Below are positions 56,001 to 63,270 of a DNA stretch of 64,000 nucleotides, in pieces. The translations under genes were made by a program, and so were the position numbers. The stretch is from Symsagittifera roscoffensis (taxonomy: Eukaryota; Xenacoelomorpha; Acoela; Convolutidae): NCBI RefSeq assembly GCF_963678635.1, contig NC_087062.1:88637845-88701844 (forward strand). The letters are read 5' to 3'. The first letter of the stretch is position 1; each line of letters begins with the position of its first letter. The notes beneath the pieces were generated by a model that made no database searches, had not been told where the DNA came from, and was given only the letters and a program-made list of their open reading frames with translations.

Positions 56001-58425
56001 TTTTTGATTCCCCTTGTCTATCGAATAGATCTTTGAACTTCTTATAAAAGTAAATCTTCCAACTATCTGACTGTTCGCACAGTAACACATCAAACCTGGA
56101 CCTTCGTGTTGGAGCCGATTTTTGCGTGGTTTGAATTCCTAGTTTACTCTGAAGATCTAAACCTAATATGCACCGCATACGTCTCTCTGTGACCAGTAAC
56201 ATCGCTCCCAACACTTCCCAACCTGCCGAACGTAGATTGGCTTTTAACGCTCCTAATATTAGAATAGGTCGTTTGTTATAATCCACAAACTGCGCGGACA
56301 GGTTCAACTTTTCTGCCGGGATAAATTTTGAATTCGAAGGTCCTTCCAGAATCTGTTTCGTTGTTGCCCAATTCAGAAGTGATACTGGACTGCCAGTATC
56401 TATAGTCATATTCAAAATATGACTATCAATCTTAACCAAAGCTTTAAGTGCTTTAATTTGATGCGATTTGGGATTTCTGCGAATTTCGATCTTTTCAATT
56501 TTTCCCGACTTCTCCGTCAATGCTCTATTCTGACCTCTTTCGTTATTGTACACATTTTCCGAAATCCTTTTTGTGATGTACTTTTCTATGTCCATGATGG
56601 AAGTGCACTCTTCCTCTACTGACATGATTTCAAAATCCTCACATGAATCGAATGTTTGTATAAGATTGCACTCGTCCCCCGAGCTCGAATCTTCATTTGC
56701 AATTTCGTTAATTTGTTGAGACCTACACATTTTAGCGAAGTGATTAGGTTTGTTACAATTTTTACATGTTTTGCCCATTGCCGGACAGTTTTTTAAATGA
56801 TTCTCTACAAATGCTCTGCCGCATCTCGTACATTGTTTTTGATCTCCTTTGCCTTTTGGAGGTTTATTTTCGTACTGTTTTCTTCTGTTTTGATTTTGAC
56901 GTCTAGGGTTATACCCTTTGTTTCCGATTGCCATAACTGGTTCTTGTTTAATCTTCATCTGTGGAGTTGTAAACAGTCCTGAGCTGTTTGTGTTTGAAGA
57001 TTTTTGGAATGCTTGAGTTGTTTGTTTGCTATATTCAAACTTTAGTGCACGTTTTAACACTTCTTCTGGAGAGAATGTTTCGAACGTCAATGTGTCTTGG
57101 AGGACAGCATTTTTCATTCTTGAGATGAATAAATCTCGTACTAATTCTTCTTCCAACGCTCCCAATTCAGCCTTTGCTGCTTGTGCAGTCAGTGCGGCAT
57201 GAAAAGATTCCAACGTTTCATTTGATTCGTGGGATCGTGTGAACAATTTGTATCTCTCATAGGTAATACATTTCGTTTTCTCAAATGAGAGTTTTGCTAA
57301 TCGAATTATATCGCGAAACCCTAGTTTGGATATTTCTGTGTGAGGGTTCTTTTGTATAAATTTTTTCTTCCCTTCTGCTCCTAAAGCGAGGAATAATCTC
57401 GATGTTAGCCGTTTGCCCACTTCGTGATAGAATACATTGTGTCCCACTCTAGGTCCTCTTAGTGTCCGTTCTTCATTTTCTTGAACCACTCTATCTCGAG
57501 CCAATCTGTTCCGAGCTTCTCTTTCTGTTGTCGCAATCTCATCCTCGTTTTGTGCTGGTGTTTCAGGAGCTGGTAAAGGTTCTTCTAATACCGGTTTGGG
57601 TTCTTGTAACATTATTTCTGGATCCACATTCTCTTTAACTGTAACAGCTAATAGGAACTGGTCAAGCCACGTTTCAAAACTCCAAGGTGGGTCTGAATTT
57701 GCGGATGCCCAAAATACTGGGATTCCTAGATCAGTCCTATTATCCTGAGCAGTGAAACCGGATCCTGCTGGCTGCGCCATGTGGTAACTAACAATACCTC
57801 TGAGGTTTTATAGTGAAAACTGAATTGGTTTTGTTAGAGTTTAATTAACCATAATGAAACCGTTTCTTTTCTATTGTTATTGTTGTTACTGACTGTGTTC
57901 ATAGCCACAGGCCTGAGAGATTGACTCTCTTGGATTTCTAAAAAGGTCACGTATTCTTCGACCTTGGTTTTTATAATAGAATTATATAATTTATAGATAA
58001 CAATATGTATAGCACTATCAAGGTCAATATGTGATGACTATCTGATTGCTGCGATAGCAGTGGCAGATATAAGTAGCACTATCAAGGCCAATATATATGA
58101 GGACTGCATAGTTACTGCAATGGCAGTAGCAGTTGCGGTACCACAGAAACAAATGTGAAAAAAAATATTACAATTGTTATTATAAAGCGTTGCTAGTCCT
58201 CTGCTGGTAAAATTCATGAAAATAAAACTAACCTAGGTATGTGCAGCCCTCCTCAGCCATGTCGCATGAGAACCAAATGCCCCCGTAAGGAGTGGCATTT
58301 TTAGATGCACTCAGTACCACTACCTGCTCCGAATCCCACACATAAGGTCCATGGCCCACACCAATCAGGATAAAGATCAACAGCTGCATGCACAGAATGA
58401 ACAAGAACTGCAAGGAACAGGCCAT
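46838..58425 (-). CDS. Claudin/PMP22-like tetraspan membrane protein, three exons, intron 1 carries a retrotransposon
   Basis: Exons 58425-58233, 50387-50205 and 47055-46838 join in phase (1+2 bases at both junctions, each forming Glu) to 197 residues. Four hydrophobic segments are seen: residues ~5-24, ~82-105, ~117-140 and ~152-172. The first extracellular loop carries W30, G-I-W51, C54 and C61, the W-GLW-C-C pattern of the claudin/PMP22/EMP superfamily, plus an N-A-T glycosylation site at 43. An Arg stands just before the second segment (CARAF), as in claudins. Family members form cell-cell junctions or membrane scaffolds; which branch this is cannot be said. No PDZ-type Y-V ending; the tail is short and basic. 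Start ATG at 58425 has a good context (acaATGG). Confidence 0.82.
47330..47960. repeat. Cluster of TTGCGGATTCCGCAA-like palindromes, in tetraspan intron 2
   Basis: About ten copies of a short (imperfect) palindrome built on GCGGAATCCGC: for example 'tcgtggaatccgcaac', 'gcggaacccgcaac', 'gtggaatccgcaac', 'agcggaatccgcat', 'ttgcggaatccgcaac'. Some are in opposite orientation. The right edge ('gtgcacagtttggtctcgtaatg') and the motif itself recur in the repeat at 17180-18140. Confidence 0.7.
47990..48490 (+). repeat. Dispersed R3 repeat copy
   Basis: Left part ('gtccgtcattttttggccggatggt', 'tggtctcaatagatcctaaca') matches 60350-60470; right part ('ccagaccatggccaagttggaaattttcgaa', 'aacaccaagcaaaaattttccgttttcttcga') matches 23840-24130. 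Confidence 0.65.
48491..50204. other. Rest of tetraspan intron 2
   Basis: No gene recognised. A stretch at 49370-49560 is unusually rich in 'tgcaag' / 'cttgca' words; otherwise it is A/T-rich without repeats I could match. Confidence 0.5.
50205..50387 (-). CDS. Tetraspan gene exon 2
   Basis: Acceptor ctgatgattgtag, donor gaag|gtgaac. Encodes WIKINCARAFLLFANLVGLI and the start of the third segment (HVIILVV). Phase agrees with both neighbours. Confidence 0.8.
50748..51113 (-). repeat. 3' LTR of element 2
   Basis: 366 bp. An internal, diverged duplication of about 65 bp is seen: 'agcactatcaaggtcaatatgtgatg..' and 'agcactatcaaggccaatatatatgagg..'. Confidence 0.96.
51114..51122 (-). other. Polypurine tract of element 2
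   Basis: Minus strand GAGGGGGTA directly before the 3' LTR; short but in the required place for plus-strand priming. Confidence 0.65.
51225..54215 (-). CDS. Integrase ORF of element 2 with long N- and C-terminal extensions
   Basis: 996 residues in the +1 frame relative to the preceding ORF. An unfamiliar ~190-residue N-terminal part includes a perfect 9-residue tandem repeat (SLLELEAQT at 109-126). Then come the HHCC zinc domain (H272, H275, C304, C307; LWWPHMHKDI) and the catalytic core with D339 (QLDYAGPL), D398 (RTDQFSGF) and E434 (GLVERT): an exact D-x35-E spacing. About 470 further residues are charged and low-complexity (KKKQQRQSKRQ), with no chromodomain seen, and end in a more ordered segment (KFGLLEKHLFRRKFG). 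Integrase inserts the element's cDNA. Translation would need a +1 shift in the A8 run or reinitiation at the overlapping ATG. Confidence 0.93.
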   Translation of the reverse strand: MERSESGKSKKMKNKQNGNQREDDQLTEQVTETTFSRTRMVKRGAACSRQESDDSDSDIPQVEWRPVRKTIKPRGLKEIQSGKAPGTSGTTLMSFWDLMGAERPDNPKSLLELEAQTSLLELEAQTTLADCNRGDQSSQLNTQSEIPQIIEVDLTAESPSESPEVSLIKKEKTCHASRKGTPDQNNVRTDISLDNLNKLFDRSLLAELLSEDAWMDRLRRVIERNDRHSFELMGPYTNPLWHQLSVVDDCILVDNRLAVPEQLRLAVLKRIHRGHPGQEAMLDVSRYLWWPHMHKDIVNLAEECRSCTRYGKNAKYIIPKNATKPLPLLTQPGQEIQLDYAGPLEDFKGKKIYLLVAIDRYSKFPSVKITKSTGGKSSIKFLRSYIDIHGIPESIRTDQFSGFKGKAMKKFCSDNNIEQKFCPVGDHRGCGLVERTIQTIKRRLGVMLLDENVTSIKLCLSTIIRDLRWIKQKTIQMSPFEAHFGRLPKTEFKILSDRFLQNSDRLDKEHLERSALTASQLKKRIDQSRDNLKIVRKGQNSRDVSPLFKEQVVSAKDRERARALKELLEANARWNQTRRDTSANDLKRTVDETSTINPELRKEMLYSWERGFVEDKPEAISQQRQSSPILIRKDEGRKSGKALTKPLKGRVVAETPSTIKTAAGSIYRKSDIAKVKVAVHDKEKNNNRRSPSGEEPKKKQQRQSKRQSDEQDEAELSQSDEDLLLEQPGAAKEKFQDSPTVITSKDTLQGGGLNLAVRRAKPNLAGPFSKSNKAKVSPISTKDAQKVILQNKSAASAAEEIEPKAPDHACSSNTIKNKKEITRTTSPETILDTFNSKDLSANDWNRLADQVLERGVQHAAAEILHSREEARDDEELLNPPGFSDESELEETSVRKSGRSKKGPSRYGNPIKHSVKSISFQNNLLDLNQAALEAYRIKLANFKPGASNSVETKFGLLEKHLFRRKFGSEALDITRSWNAEWRIPLQLEEEHEERDGK
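53837..53890 (-). repeat. 27-bp tandem duplication inside the integrase ORF
   Basis: Two exact units of 27 bp keep the frame and give the doubled SLLELEAQT. A recent slippage event in an otherwise intact ORF. Confidence 0.9.
54200..54227 (-). promoter_or_regulatory. ORF1/ORF2 overlap with A8 run (possible frameshift or reinitiation site)
   Basis: Minus strand TCG AAA AAA AAT GGA AAG AAG TGA in the first frame. The second frame reads CGA AAA AAA ATG GAA. ATG and TGA lie 14 bases apart end to end. Confidence 0.6.
54202..57780 (-). CDS. Gag-protease-RT-RNase H polyprotein of element 2
   Basis: 1192 residues in one frame. Gag capsid region ~30-255. Two zinc knuckles, C317-x2-C-x7-H-x3-C332 and C339-x2-C-x4-H-x4-C352. 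Aspartic protease with DTGS 461-464 and ILGLD ~538. Reverse transcriptase with Asp 709 (TVLDLKYAY) and FLDD 773-776. RNase H with D936 (CDASHSGLG), E976/E978, D1003 (TDHKAL) and D1050. A 140-residue Lys/Ser-rich end follows. Gag and Pol are thus fused without a frameshift, and the ORF ends before integrase. Its last 14 bases overlap the integrase ORF, which is in the +1 frame, next to an A8 run. Start: ATG at 57780, whose A is the last LTR base. All catalytic residues are present. Confidence 0.95.
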   Translation of the reverse strand: MAQPAGSGFTAQDNRTDLGIPVFWASANSDPPWSFETWLDQFLLAVTVKENVDPEIMLQEPKPVLEEPLPAPETPAQNEDEIATTEREARNRLARDRVVQENEERTLRGPRVGHNVFYHEVGKRLTSRLFLALGAEGKKKFIQKNPHTEISKLGFRDIIRLAKLSFEKTKCITYERYKLFTRSHESNETLESFHAALTAQAAKAELGALEEELVRDLFISRMKNAVLQDTLTFETFSPEEVLKRALKFEYSKQTTQAFQKSSNTNSSGLFTTPQMKIKQEPVMAIGNKGYNPRRQNQNRRKQYENKPPKGKGDQKQCTRCGRAFVENHLKNCPAMGKTCKNCNKPNHFAKMCRSQQINEIANEDSSSGDECNLIQTFDSCEDFEIMSVEEECTSIMDIEKYITKRISENVYNNERGQNRALTEKSGKIEKIEIRRNPKSHQIKALKALVKIDSHILNMTIDTGSPVSLLNWATTKQILEGPSNSKFIPAEKLNLSAQFVDYNKRPILILGALKANLRSAGWEVLGAMLLVTERRMRCILGLDLQSKLGIQTTQKSAPTRRSRFDVLLCEQSDSWKIYFYKKFKDLFDRQGESKNHMVSTKFKYPLCPIQERGRRIPIHIQDKVQTELDKLLTEGHIAKLDKCTSDCFIAPIVITVKKDDSIKLALDAKPINRQLYKNKYQMPNVDELIDGVSQIITSTSEGSLFFTVLDLKYAYSQIKLTAETAKQCNFNIIGGNATGTYRFLTGFYGLADMPAEFQKAMDRTLNHAKNTFCFLDDILIVSKGEAKEHEKLVHNVLQKLDDENLALKISKCEFLQPAVNWLGHNLSIQGIIPKVTKTEAIANLQPPKSLKQLRSFMGSINHLAKFIPNAASLTEKLRPLLKEENEKKKMKNVRLPVKKFEWNDQHSVIFEDIKRAVANIALLNYYDPAKQSRVKCDASHSGLGATLEQWSHQSDWIPIAFASRYLNAQEKKYSTNELELLAVVWAVDRFKHYLLGREFVIATDHKALTSALGEHRSNKTYQSRLTRWVDRLLPFQFKITHIPGRDMGIVDYLSREPNGEPWPESELDERFVVTSIESFHKALDCLNSRSSETNQSSTMNIPEHSRTSREINYCKDSSSCGCYDNQFVQNRTKLDRNENGQNSRFQTVEKHKNTLDRIAREKQLVDISKLKNKLNSKQLEPKETASSKKNGKK
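57762..57779 (-). other. Primer-binding site of element 2, tRNA-Ser type
   Basis: TGGCGCAGCCAGCAGGAT directly abuts the 5' LTR. Its complement ATCCTGCTGGCTGCG-CCA has the layout of a tRNA-Ser 3' end: T-stem CCTGC, acceptor strand TGGCTGC, discriminator G, CCA. tRNA-Ser is the usual tRNA with a GCAG- start and discriminator G. The gag start codon overlaps it. Confidence 0.75.
57780..58145 (-). repeat. 5' LTR of element 2
   Basis: Same length and, by eye, same sequence as the 3' LTR. Its last base (57780) is the A of the gag start codon. Confidence 0.96.
57968..57975 (-). promoter_or_regulatory. Probable TATA box of element 2
   Basis: TATAAAAA in the 5' LTR on the minus strand, about 190 bases before the LTR end. 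Transcription would start shortly after it, leaving the rest of the LTR as R-U5 and as the whole gag leader. Confidence 0.5.
58233..58425 (-). CDS. Tetraspan gene exon 1
   Basis: 64 codons plus one base, donor ctag|gttagt. Encodes the first membrane segment and most of the first loop (YGGIWFSCDMAEEGCTYL). The frame runs into a stop two codons past the donor. Confidence 0.82.
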
Positions 58426-61400
58426 TGTTCAAACCGAGATGGTAACTGATTTATGAATCAAAAAATCAAAAAAAATTATAATTGGGTCCAAAAGTTTTGA
58501 CAAAAAATTGATAAGTGGGCCCTGAAAACAAATAGGGAAAAAGAAAGAGTATAGAGTCAAGAAATAAATCAATTTGTCCGCCTACGCTTGTTGACAACGC
58601 GAAAATCATAGGATCTAACTCCCACACTTGTCCCGAGTTTTTTTTTTGAAAAAAAAAACACTATATATTAACCAGTAAAAAGAAAGATTCCAAAAAGCAG
58701 CAATTTGTACTAAAAATATGACATCAGAGCTCTTGAAGCCTGCAGAGTTGAGAACAACTTAGAACTATTAAATTGTTTAGCATGTAGTTTTTTTGAGATT
58801 AAATATTAGTTGTAACAAGCTAAAATAATTTGAACGCAAGTGAAAAAAGCTTCGTTAAAACTCAATTAACTATTGACCATAGTTTATATAGAGAGAACTT
58901 CAATTTGTCGAATTTTGTAATTTGGAGTTTGACGTAAATAGCTCTCTTTAACTTTTGGCAAAAGCATGTAAGTAAGATGATAAAAAATTGATTAGTTCTA
59001 GAGTTTATGACGTTCTGTTTTCTGAGATCGTTCTTGTTTTTACAGCAAAATCATGCAATCTAAGTCTGTAGAAGAGCGTTCTTTAAGAAAAACTGGTAAA
59101 GTATGTAATTGATACAAAAAATGAAAACTTCATCCACCAAAATGAAGTTCAGTTTGCGGGAAACATGTCAAAAACACGAGCGGTAATTGACCTGAGCATT
59201 TGTGGGCAATCGTCCGCTTTGAGCCTTCTCTTCTTATCAAGTTTTTAATCTCCTTTTATGAGAAGTTGGGGGAACAGGGGTGCGCGTATTAAAGCACACT
59301 CTGAATGTTCAGACTGTGCCCCTATACCTACAAATTTCCTAAAAGATAAATGCAAACTGTTTTTTTAATTTAACTTTTTATTTTCACTAATAAACGTTGA
59401 CAGATTTCAGATGGTATGAAAAATCCGCACGAAATTGTAAAAAAAATCAAAACTTGCCATAATGAGAACCTTCGGCTCATTTAAATTTGGACTTTTTTGT
59501 GCCAAATAAAGTGTTCCTTTTTTAATTGAATTAGATACTTTGATTGAATCAGTAGCTTCACTTTACAAAAGAGGCATTAAAAAACAGAGCAATTCAAACT
59601 TGATAGAAATTAGTTTTAGCAAAATTTTTTATCATTTAAAAAAAATGTTAACTTTTGTTTTGTCATTTTTTATCTAATCGAATCTTTTTATCTAATTTCT
59701 ATCCAAATTGAGAAAAACGCGTTTGAACTTTCAAACTTTGCTCGTTTTGTCGGGACAAGTTAAATCAACTCTGTATAAACTGAATCAAAAACTTTCCAAA
59801 TAGTTTTCATTTCATTTTTCAAGAGCAAAGTCTAATAAAAAACGTTTCCAGATTTTTTGCTAGTTTGGATTAAAACTTTGATGTAAAGATTTTTTATACT
59901 TACGGTCTTTCTTAGGTTATAAAGTGAAAATCTTCAACACTATTAAATGATTTTCTTTTTCGAAGTGTCTCTCGGATAAATAATTACACCTGACCGATTT
60001 CGGCTGCCATAGTGGTACCACGTGAAAATTTTAGTCACAAAAAAGAGCCTCACTCAACAAAATAACGCAGTCTTGAGTGCGGGGAAGTAAGAGAAATGGA
60101 CTATGCTTAGACAGACTGCAAAGCCTTTCGTAGAAACGACAATTATTAAATATTATTATTCCAGTTTCAATGCTAAATAGAATACAGGTCTATGAAAACT
60201 ACAGGGAAAAACTTTTTTATGGTGAGCTCTAGACAACGGTAATTTTCAGATAAAATACATACAGTTGGTTCCAATTGGTGGCTAACTCATAGAATAATTT
60301 CAGATCTAGTATACGGTCTGATCGTCACGCTAACTCATTTTCGGCTGGATAGTTTCGTGCAACTTTTAGTCCAATTTTGATTTTAGTTTTTCTCTTAATT
60401 CCTAGATCTCAACAGATCATAACAAATACAAATATTTGAGCTCGGGCGGTTTTTTTTCTTCAGACAAATTTCAACTTTTTAATTAGCCATTTTTGACGGA
60501 ATTTTAAAAAAATTTTAATCAAAAGTTATTATTGTGCTGAGCTTAAATTAAAAAAATTATTTCACCTATGATTATTTTTGTAGAGTTACGGGGATTTAAA
60601 GATTGCCATTTCGGCCAATGTGGGAAAAAGGGTGAAGCTGTAAATTTAATTGAAACTCTGAACGGTTCGGGTCGCACGCAAATCATGATTATCTTAAATA
60701 AAAAAAACTGTCAAAAATTAAGTCAAATTCCGACTGGAGAGAAAATCACACCGAGAGCAATATTTTTTTTCAGACAACAAAAATCAATTCATTTGCTGTT
60801 TAAAAATTTTCCGAGAGCTGGAAGTGGGAGCTTTTCATATTCAAACACCAAAACGAGTTTCGGAGTCTTGCCCCCAAATAAGGTTTATTTTGGATTTGAC
60901 GACCTTTTTCTGACATGCACAGAATAATCTTTGAGTCTGATTTTTCTAGAAAAATTCCATTTTTGAATGGTTTAATAGAAAACTCTGATTCTCACGTTAG
61001 AACCCTTGATAATCGTCCTAGGTCAGCTGTGCAGCAAAATTGCGCAAAAATTTTTTATTCTTGAGATTGAGAGAATAAATTTTTAAGAAAAATTGGTTTT
61101 CAAGTCCTTTTTCGGTATTAAAGTTTTGAGTTGGGTTGATACTGGTTCATCTAGAGTCGAGAATGCGCAAATTGCTTCTTCATCTCTCAACTTCTTCGAT
61201 GATTCGACCCCCTAACTGTCCACACTAACCATTCCACCTATCATACCGAACTTCATTTTTAGTAAGCCAACCCTAAAAGTTTCTAAGGGCACCTTTCGCT
61301 TGTTTTTTCTTCAAAAAAACTCATTTGGCTTAGAAAAAAGTTTCATCCAAAACAAAAATCTGTTTTTTTTTTTCACCTCTTAAAAATCCTAGATATTTTT

Positions 61401-62206
61401 GTTTCTAAAAAACCAAAAGTTTTCATTTGGAAAGCAAAAAAAACCAAGTAGTTTCAGTGACCAAAAAATGTAAAAATGTTTTTCTTTCTCGTTTAAAGGG
61501 ACTTTAAAGGGAAAACATGTTTTTTTGTCATCAATTTCTTTTTCGAAAACATTTGCTGGTTAATAACACCGTTATTTAGAAAAATCTATGAGTGTACAGT
61601 TGAGTTTAGACGTATGAAGGTGACTTTAAGGCATACTGTGCGTCTGAAAAGAGATAAATTGCGATAGACTGAAACAATTCTGTGAAATAAACTTTTGGAG
61701 ATAACTTTTTTTTCTATGCCCAGCAAATATTCGAACACGTTATTCATGGCTAGTTTTGTCTTTTTTCTTTGTATGAAAAGAAAGAAACAAAGTAATGTTA
61801 TTGATAATTAGGGTAGACGATTAAGGGTAGCTCGTTTATATTAGGGTAGCTCGTGTAAGCTGAAAAATCCGAGACTTGTTATTTTTAATTGTAAAATCAA
61901 AAGTGAATAGAAAACGAAGGAAAAAAATGAAGAAAAAAATCAAAAGCAATTCAGTTTTGTTTTAAAAAAACTGAGTTTGGGAGTTCAGCCTTCGATAAAA
62001 TTATGTCTAGTTAAGTCTGAAAAGTTACGAACTATTTTCTCGACACTCAGAACGTTCGCATTCTTTTTGGAATCCGATTCACGACTCAAAAAGGGCTCTA
62101 ATTATTATGGTCCAAATTGGGTGCCGAAAAAACAAACCGTCGCCATAGTTCCTTGGATCTATGTCTACGAGAGCTGCCAAAGGAAAACTGTTGATAGTAT
62201 AAAAGT
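58426..62206. other. Intergenic stretch, no gene recognised
   Basis: A/T-rich. It holds an R3 copy at about 60260-60500 and low-complexity A/T tracts. The longest frame (60568-60927, plus) has 119 codons but no domain, an A-rich composition and no neighbouring splice structure. This stretch must include the promoter of the tetraspan gene, but I could not pick out a TATA box or initiator. Confidence 0.5.
60260..60500 (+). repeat. Dispersed R3 repeat copy (left part)
   Basis: 'ttcggctggatagtttcgtgcaact', 'ttttagtttttctcttaattcc' and 'tctcaacagatcataaca' follow the 48060-48190 copy in order. Confidence 0.55.
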
Positions 62207-62212
62207 TTTATT
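62207..62212 (-). terminator. Poly(A) signal AATAAA, small membrane protein gene
   Basis: AATAAA on the minus strand 14 bases past the stop codon, which would make an unusually short 3' UTR. Confidence 0.5.
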
Positions 62213-62226
62213 CTCCGTTATATTAT

Positions 62227-62426
62227 TCAGGTATCTTCAGATTCTCCCATCAATTCGTGGTCCGAACCTGGACTGTCGCGATTCTTCTTTGCTTTTGCCC
62301 CTTTTTTGCTCTTTTTCTTGCTTGTAGCTTTCGATTTTCCCCCTTTCGCTATTTTATATCCTACTTCTGATGCTGTGTCCATGCGATCACTTGGCTTTTG
62401 AGTTTTCTTTTTCTTGCTCACATAGT
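62227..62426 (-). CDS. Small membrane protein exon 2
   Basis: Acceptor catttttcag, two bases then 65 codons and TGA. Almost all Lys, Ser, Ala and Gly, then the acidic DSPGSDHELMGESEDT. Confidence 0.68.
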
Positions 62427-63270
62427 CTGAAAAATGATTTCAAATAGTTTAGGGACAATGTTTTAAGGACACTGTTCAGAGTTTTCCATTCCCAATGATA
62501 CGTACCTAGTTTAATTGTCCGTCCATATAATTATTTGATCAGGTGGATAAGCATCAGAACAGTTAGTCTTCCAAAGAACAGGGGGTGGGTTGGTTTGCAA
62601 TAGTGGGTGGAGTGGTTGGAATATATATTAAAATACAATTCCAATATTGAAATTCTTTTACTTTTAGAGCCCTCCCCAGCGTTCAACTTAAATGAAATTC
62701 GCGCAAGCGCTGCGTGTGTAAAATGCTCTCTTCTGATTTGCGGAAAGTTCGAATCAACTTACCATTCTCCCCCCTAACGTGTTTGGGTGGGGGTGGGGCG
62801 TCGGGGGGGGGGGGGAGGTGGGATCGAGGAGGATGTTAACTTAGTCCCAGCAAATATTCAGAAAATCAAGAAATTCAGCCGCAACAGACTCGATGTATTG
62901 TTTTGAAATGCTTTGCCAAAAAATTTTGCCCCGTGGTCACAATTCTAGAAAAGGCTTTTAAACGCCTCAAATAAGTATACCACGTACCACCGCCCTTTCC
63001 TTCCCAGTCAGAATTTTTCGACTCCGTTTTATTCGAAGACTGGTGACTGCTGATACTGCTATTGGGAAGTGTATTCTGGATCACCCAAGCATCACTGACG
63101 AACTGGATGAACCCAGCCACTGCTCCCTGGTCACTATCCGGATGTTGCCTGTCTTTCCAGTAGATGAAGAACAAGAATATAGACACCATCAGAATCGCCA
63201 AAACAATTAAAACAATAAACTGCAGGTGCAGAAAATCCGCATTGAGTTCTGTGCAGAGATTTAGTTTCAT
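62227..63270 (-). CDS. Small single-pass membrane protein with Lys-rich C-terminus, two exons
   Basis: Exons 63270-62988 and 62426-62227 join in phase (1+2 bases, Asp) to 160 residues. A short lumenal N-terminus is followed by a strong hydrophobic helix at ~17-38 (FIVLIVLAILMVSIFLFFIY) and WKDRQ, so topology is probably N-out with no cleaved signal. Residues ~75-95 are Ser/Asn-rich. The end is very basic (SKKKKTQKP; KSKATSKKKSKKGAKAKK) and closes with acidic residues. I do not recognise a family; size and layout recall small accessory channel subunits such as KCNE, but no specific motif supports that. The ATG at 63270 has a purine at -3. It is in the same orientation as the tetraspan gene. 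Confidence 0.65.
62785..62822 (+). other. G-tract cluster in the intron
   Basis: 'gggtgggggtggggcgtcgggggggggggggaggtggg': four or more runs of at least three G on the plus strand, the pattern of a G-quadruplex. Opposite to the transcribed gene, so the pre-mRNA carries the C-rich side. Confidence 0.6.
62988..63270 (-). CDS. Small membrane protein exon 1
   Basis: 94 codons plus one base, donor cggtg|gtacgt. Encodes the transmembrane helix and DQGAVAGFIQFVSDAWVIQN. A nearby alternative donor (cgtg|gtatac) would not keep phase. Confidence 0.65.

Larger units (their letters stand above)
50748..58145 (-). mobile_element. Young, apparently intact Ty3/gypsy LTR retrotransposon (element 2)
   Basis: 7398 bp on the minus strand. 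Two 366-bp LTRs look identical, with inverted ends TGTGGTA...TACCACA. The 5-bp duplication gaaac is at 50743-50747 and 58146-58150. Two long ORFs have no internal stop: Gag-protease-RT-RNase H and integrase. A primer-binding site, a polypurine tract and a TATA box are in place. Identical LTRs mean insertion was recent. It lies in intron 1 of the tetraspan gene, in the same orientation, 87 bases past exon 1. Confidence 0.96.

Noticed and set aside
57759-57780. Plus strand shows a tRNA-Ser-like 3' end with CCA
   Set aside because: No D-arm, anticodon arm or 5' acceptor strand precedes it; it is the complement of the retrotransposon's primer-binding site.
60568-60927. ATG-initiated 119-codon frame on the plus strand
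   Set aside because: A/T-tract composition, no domain and no promoter, splice or poly(A) context; probably chance.
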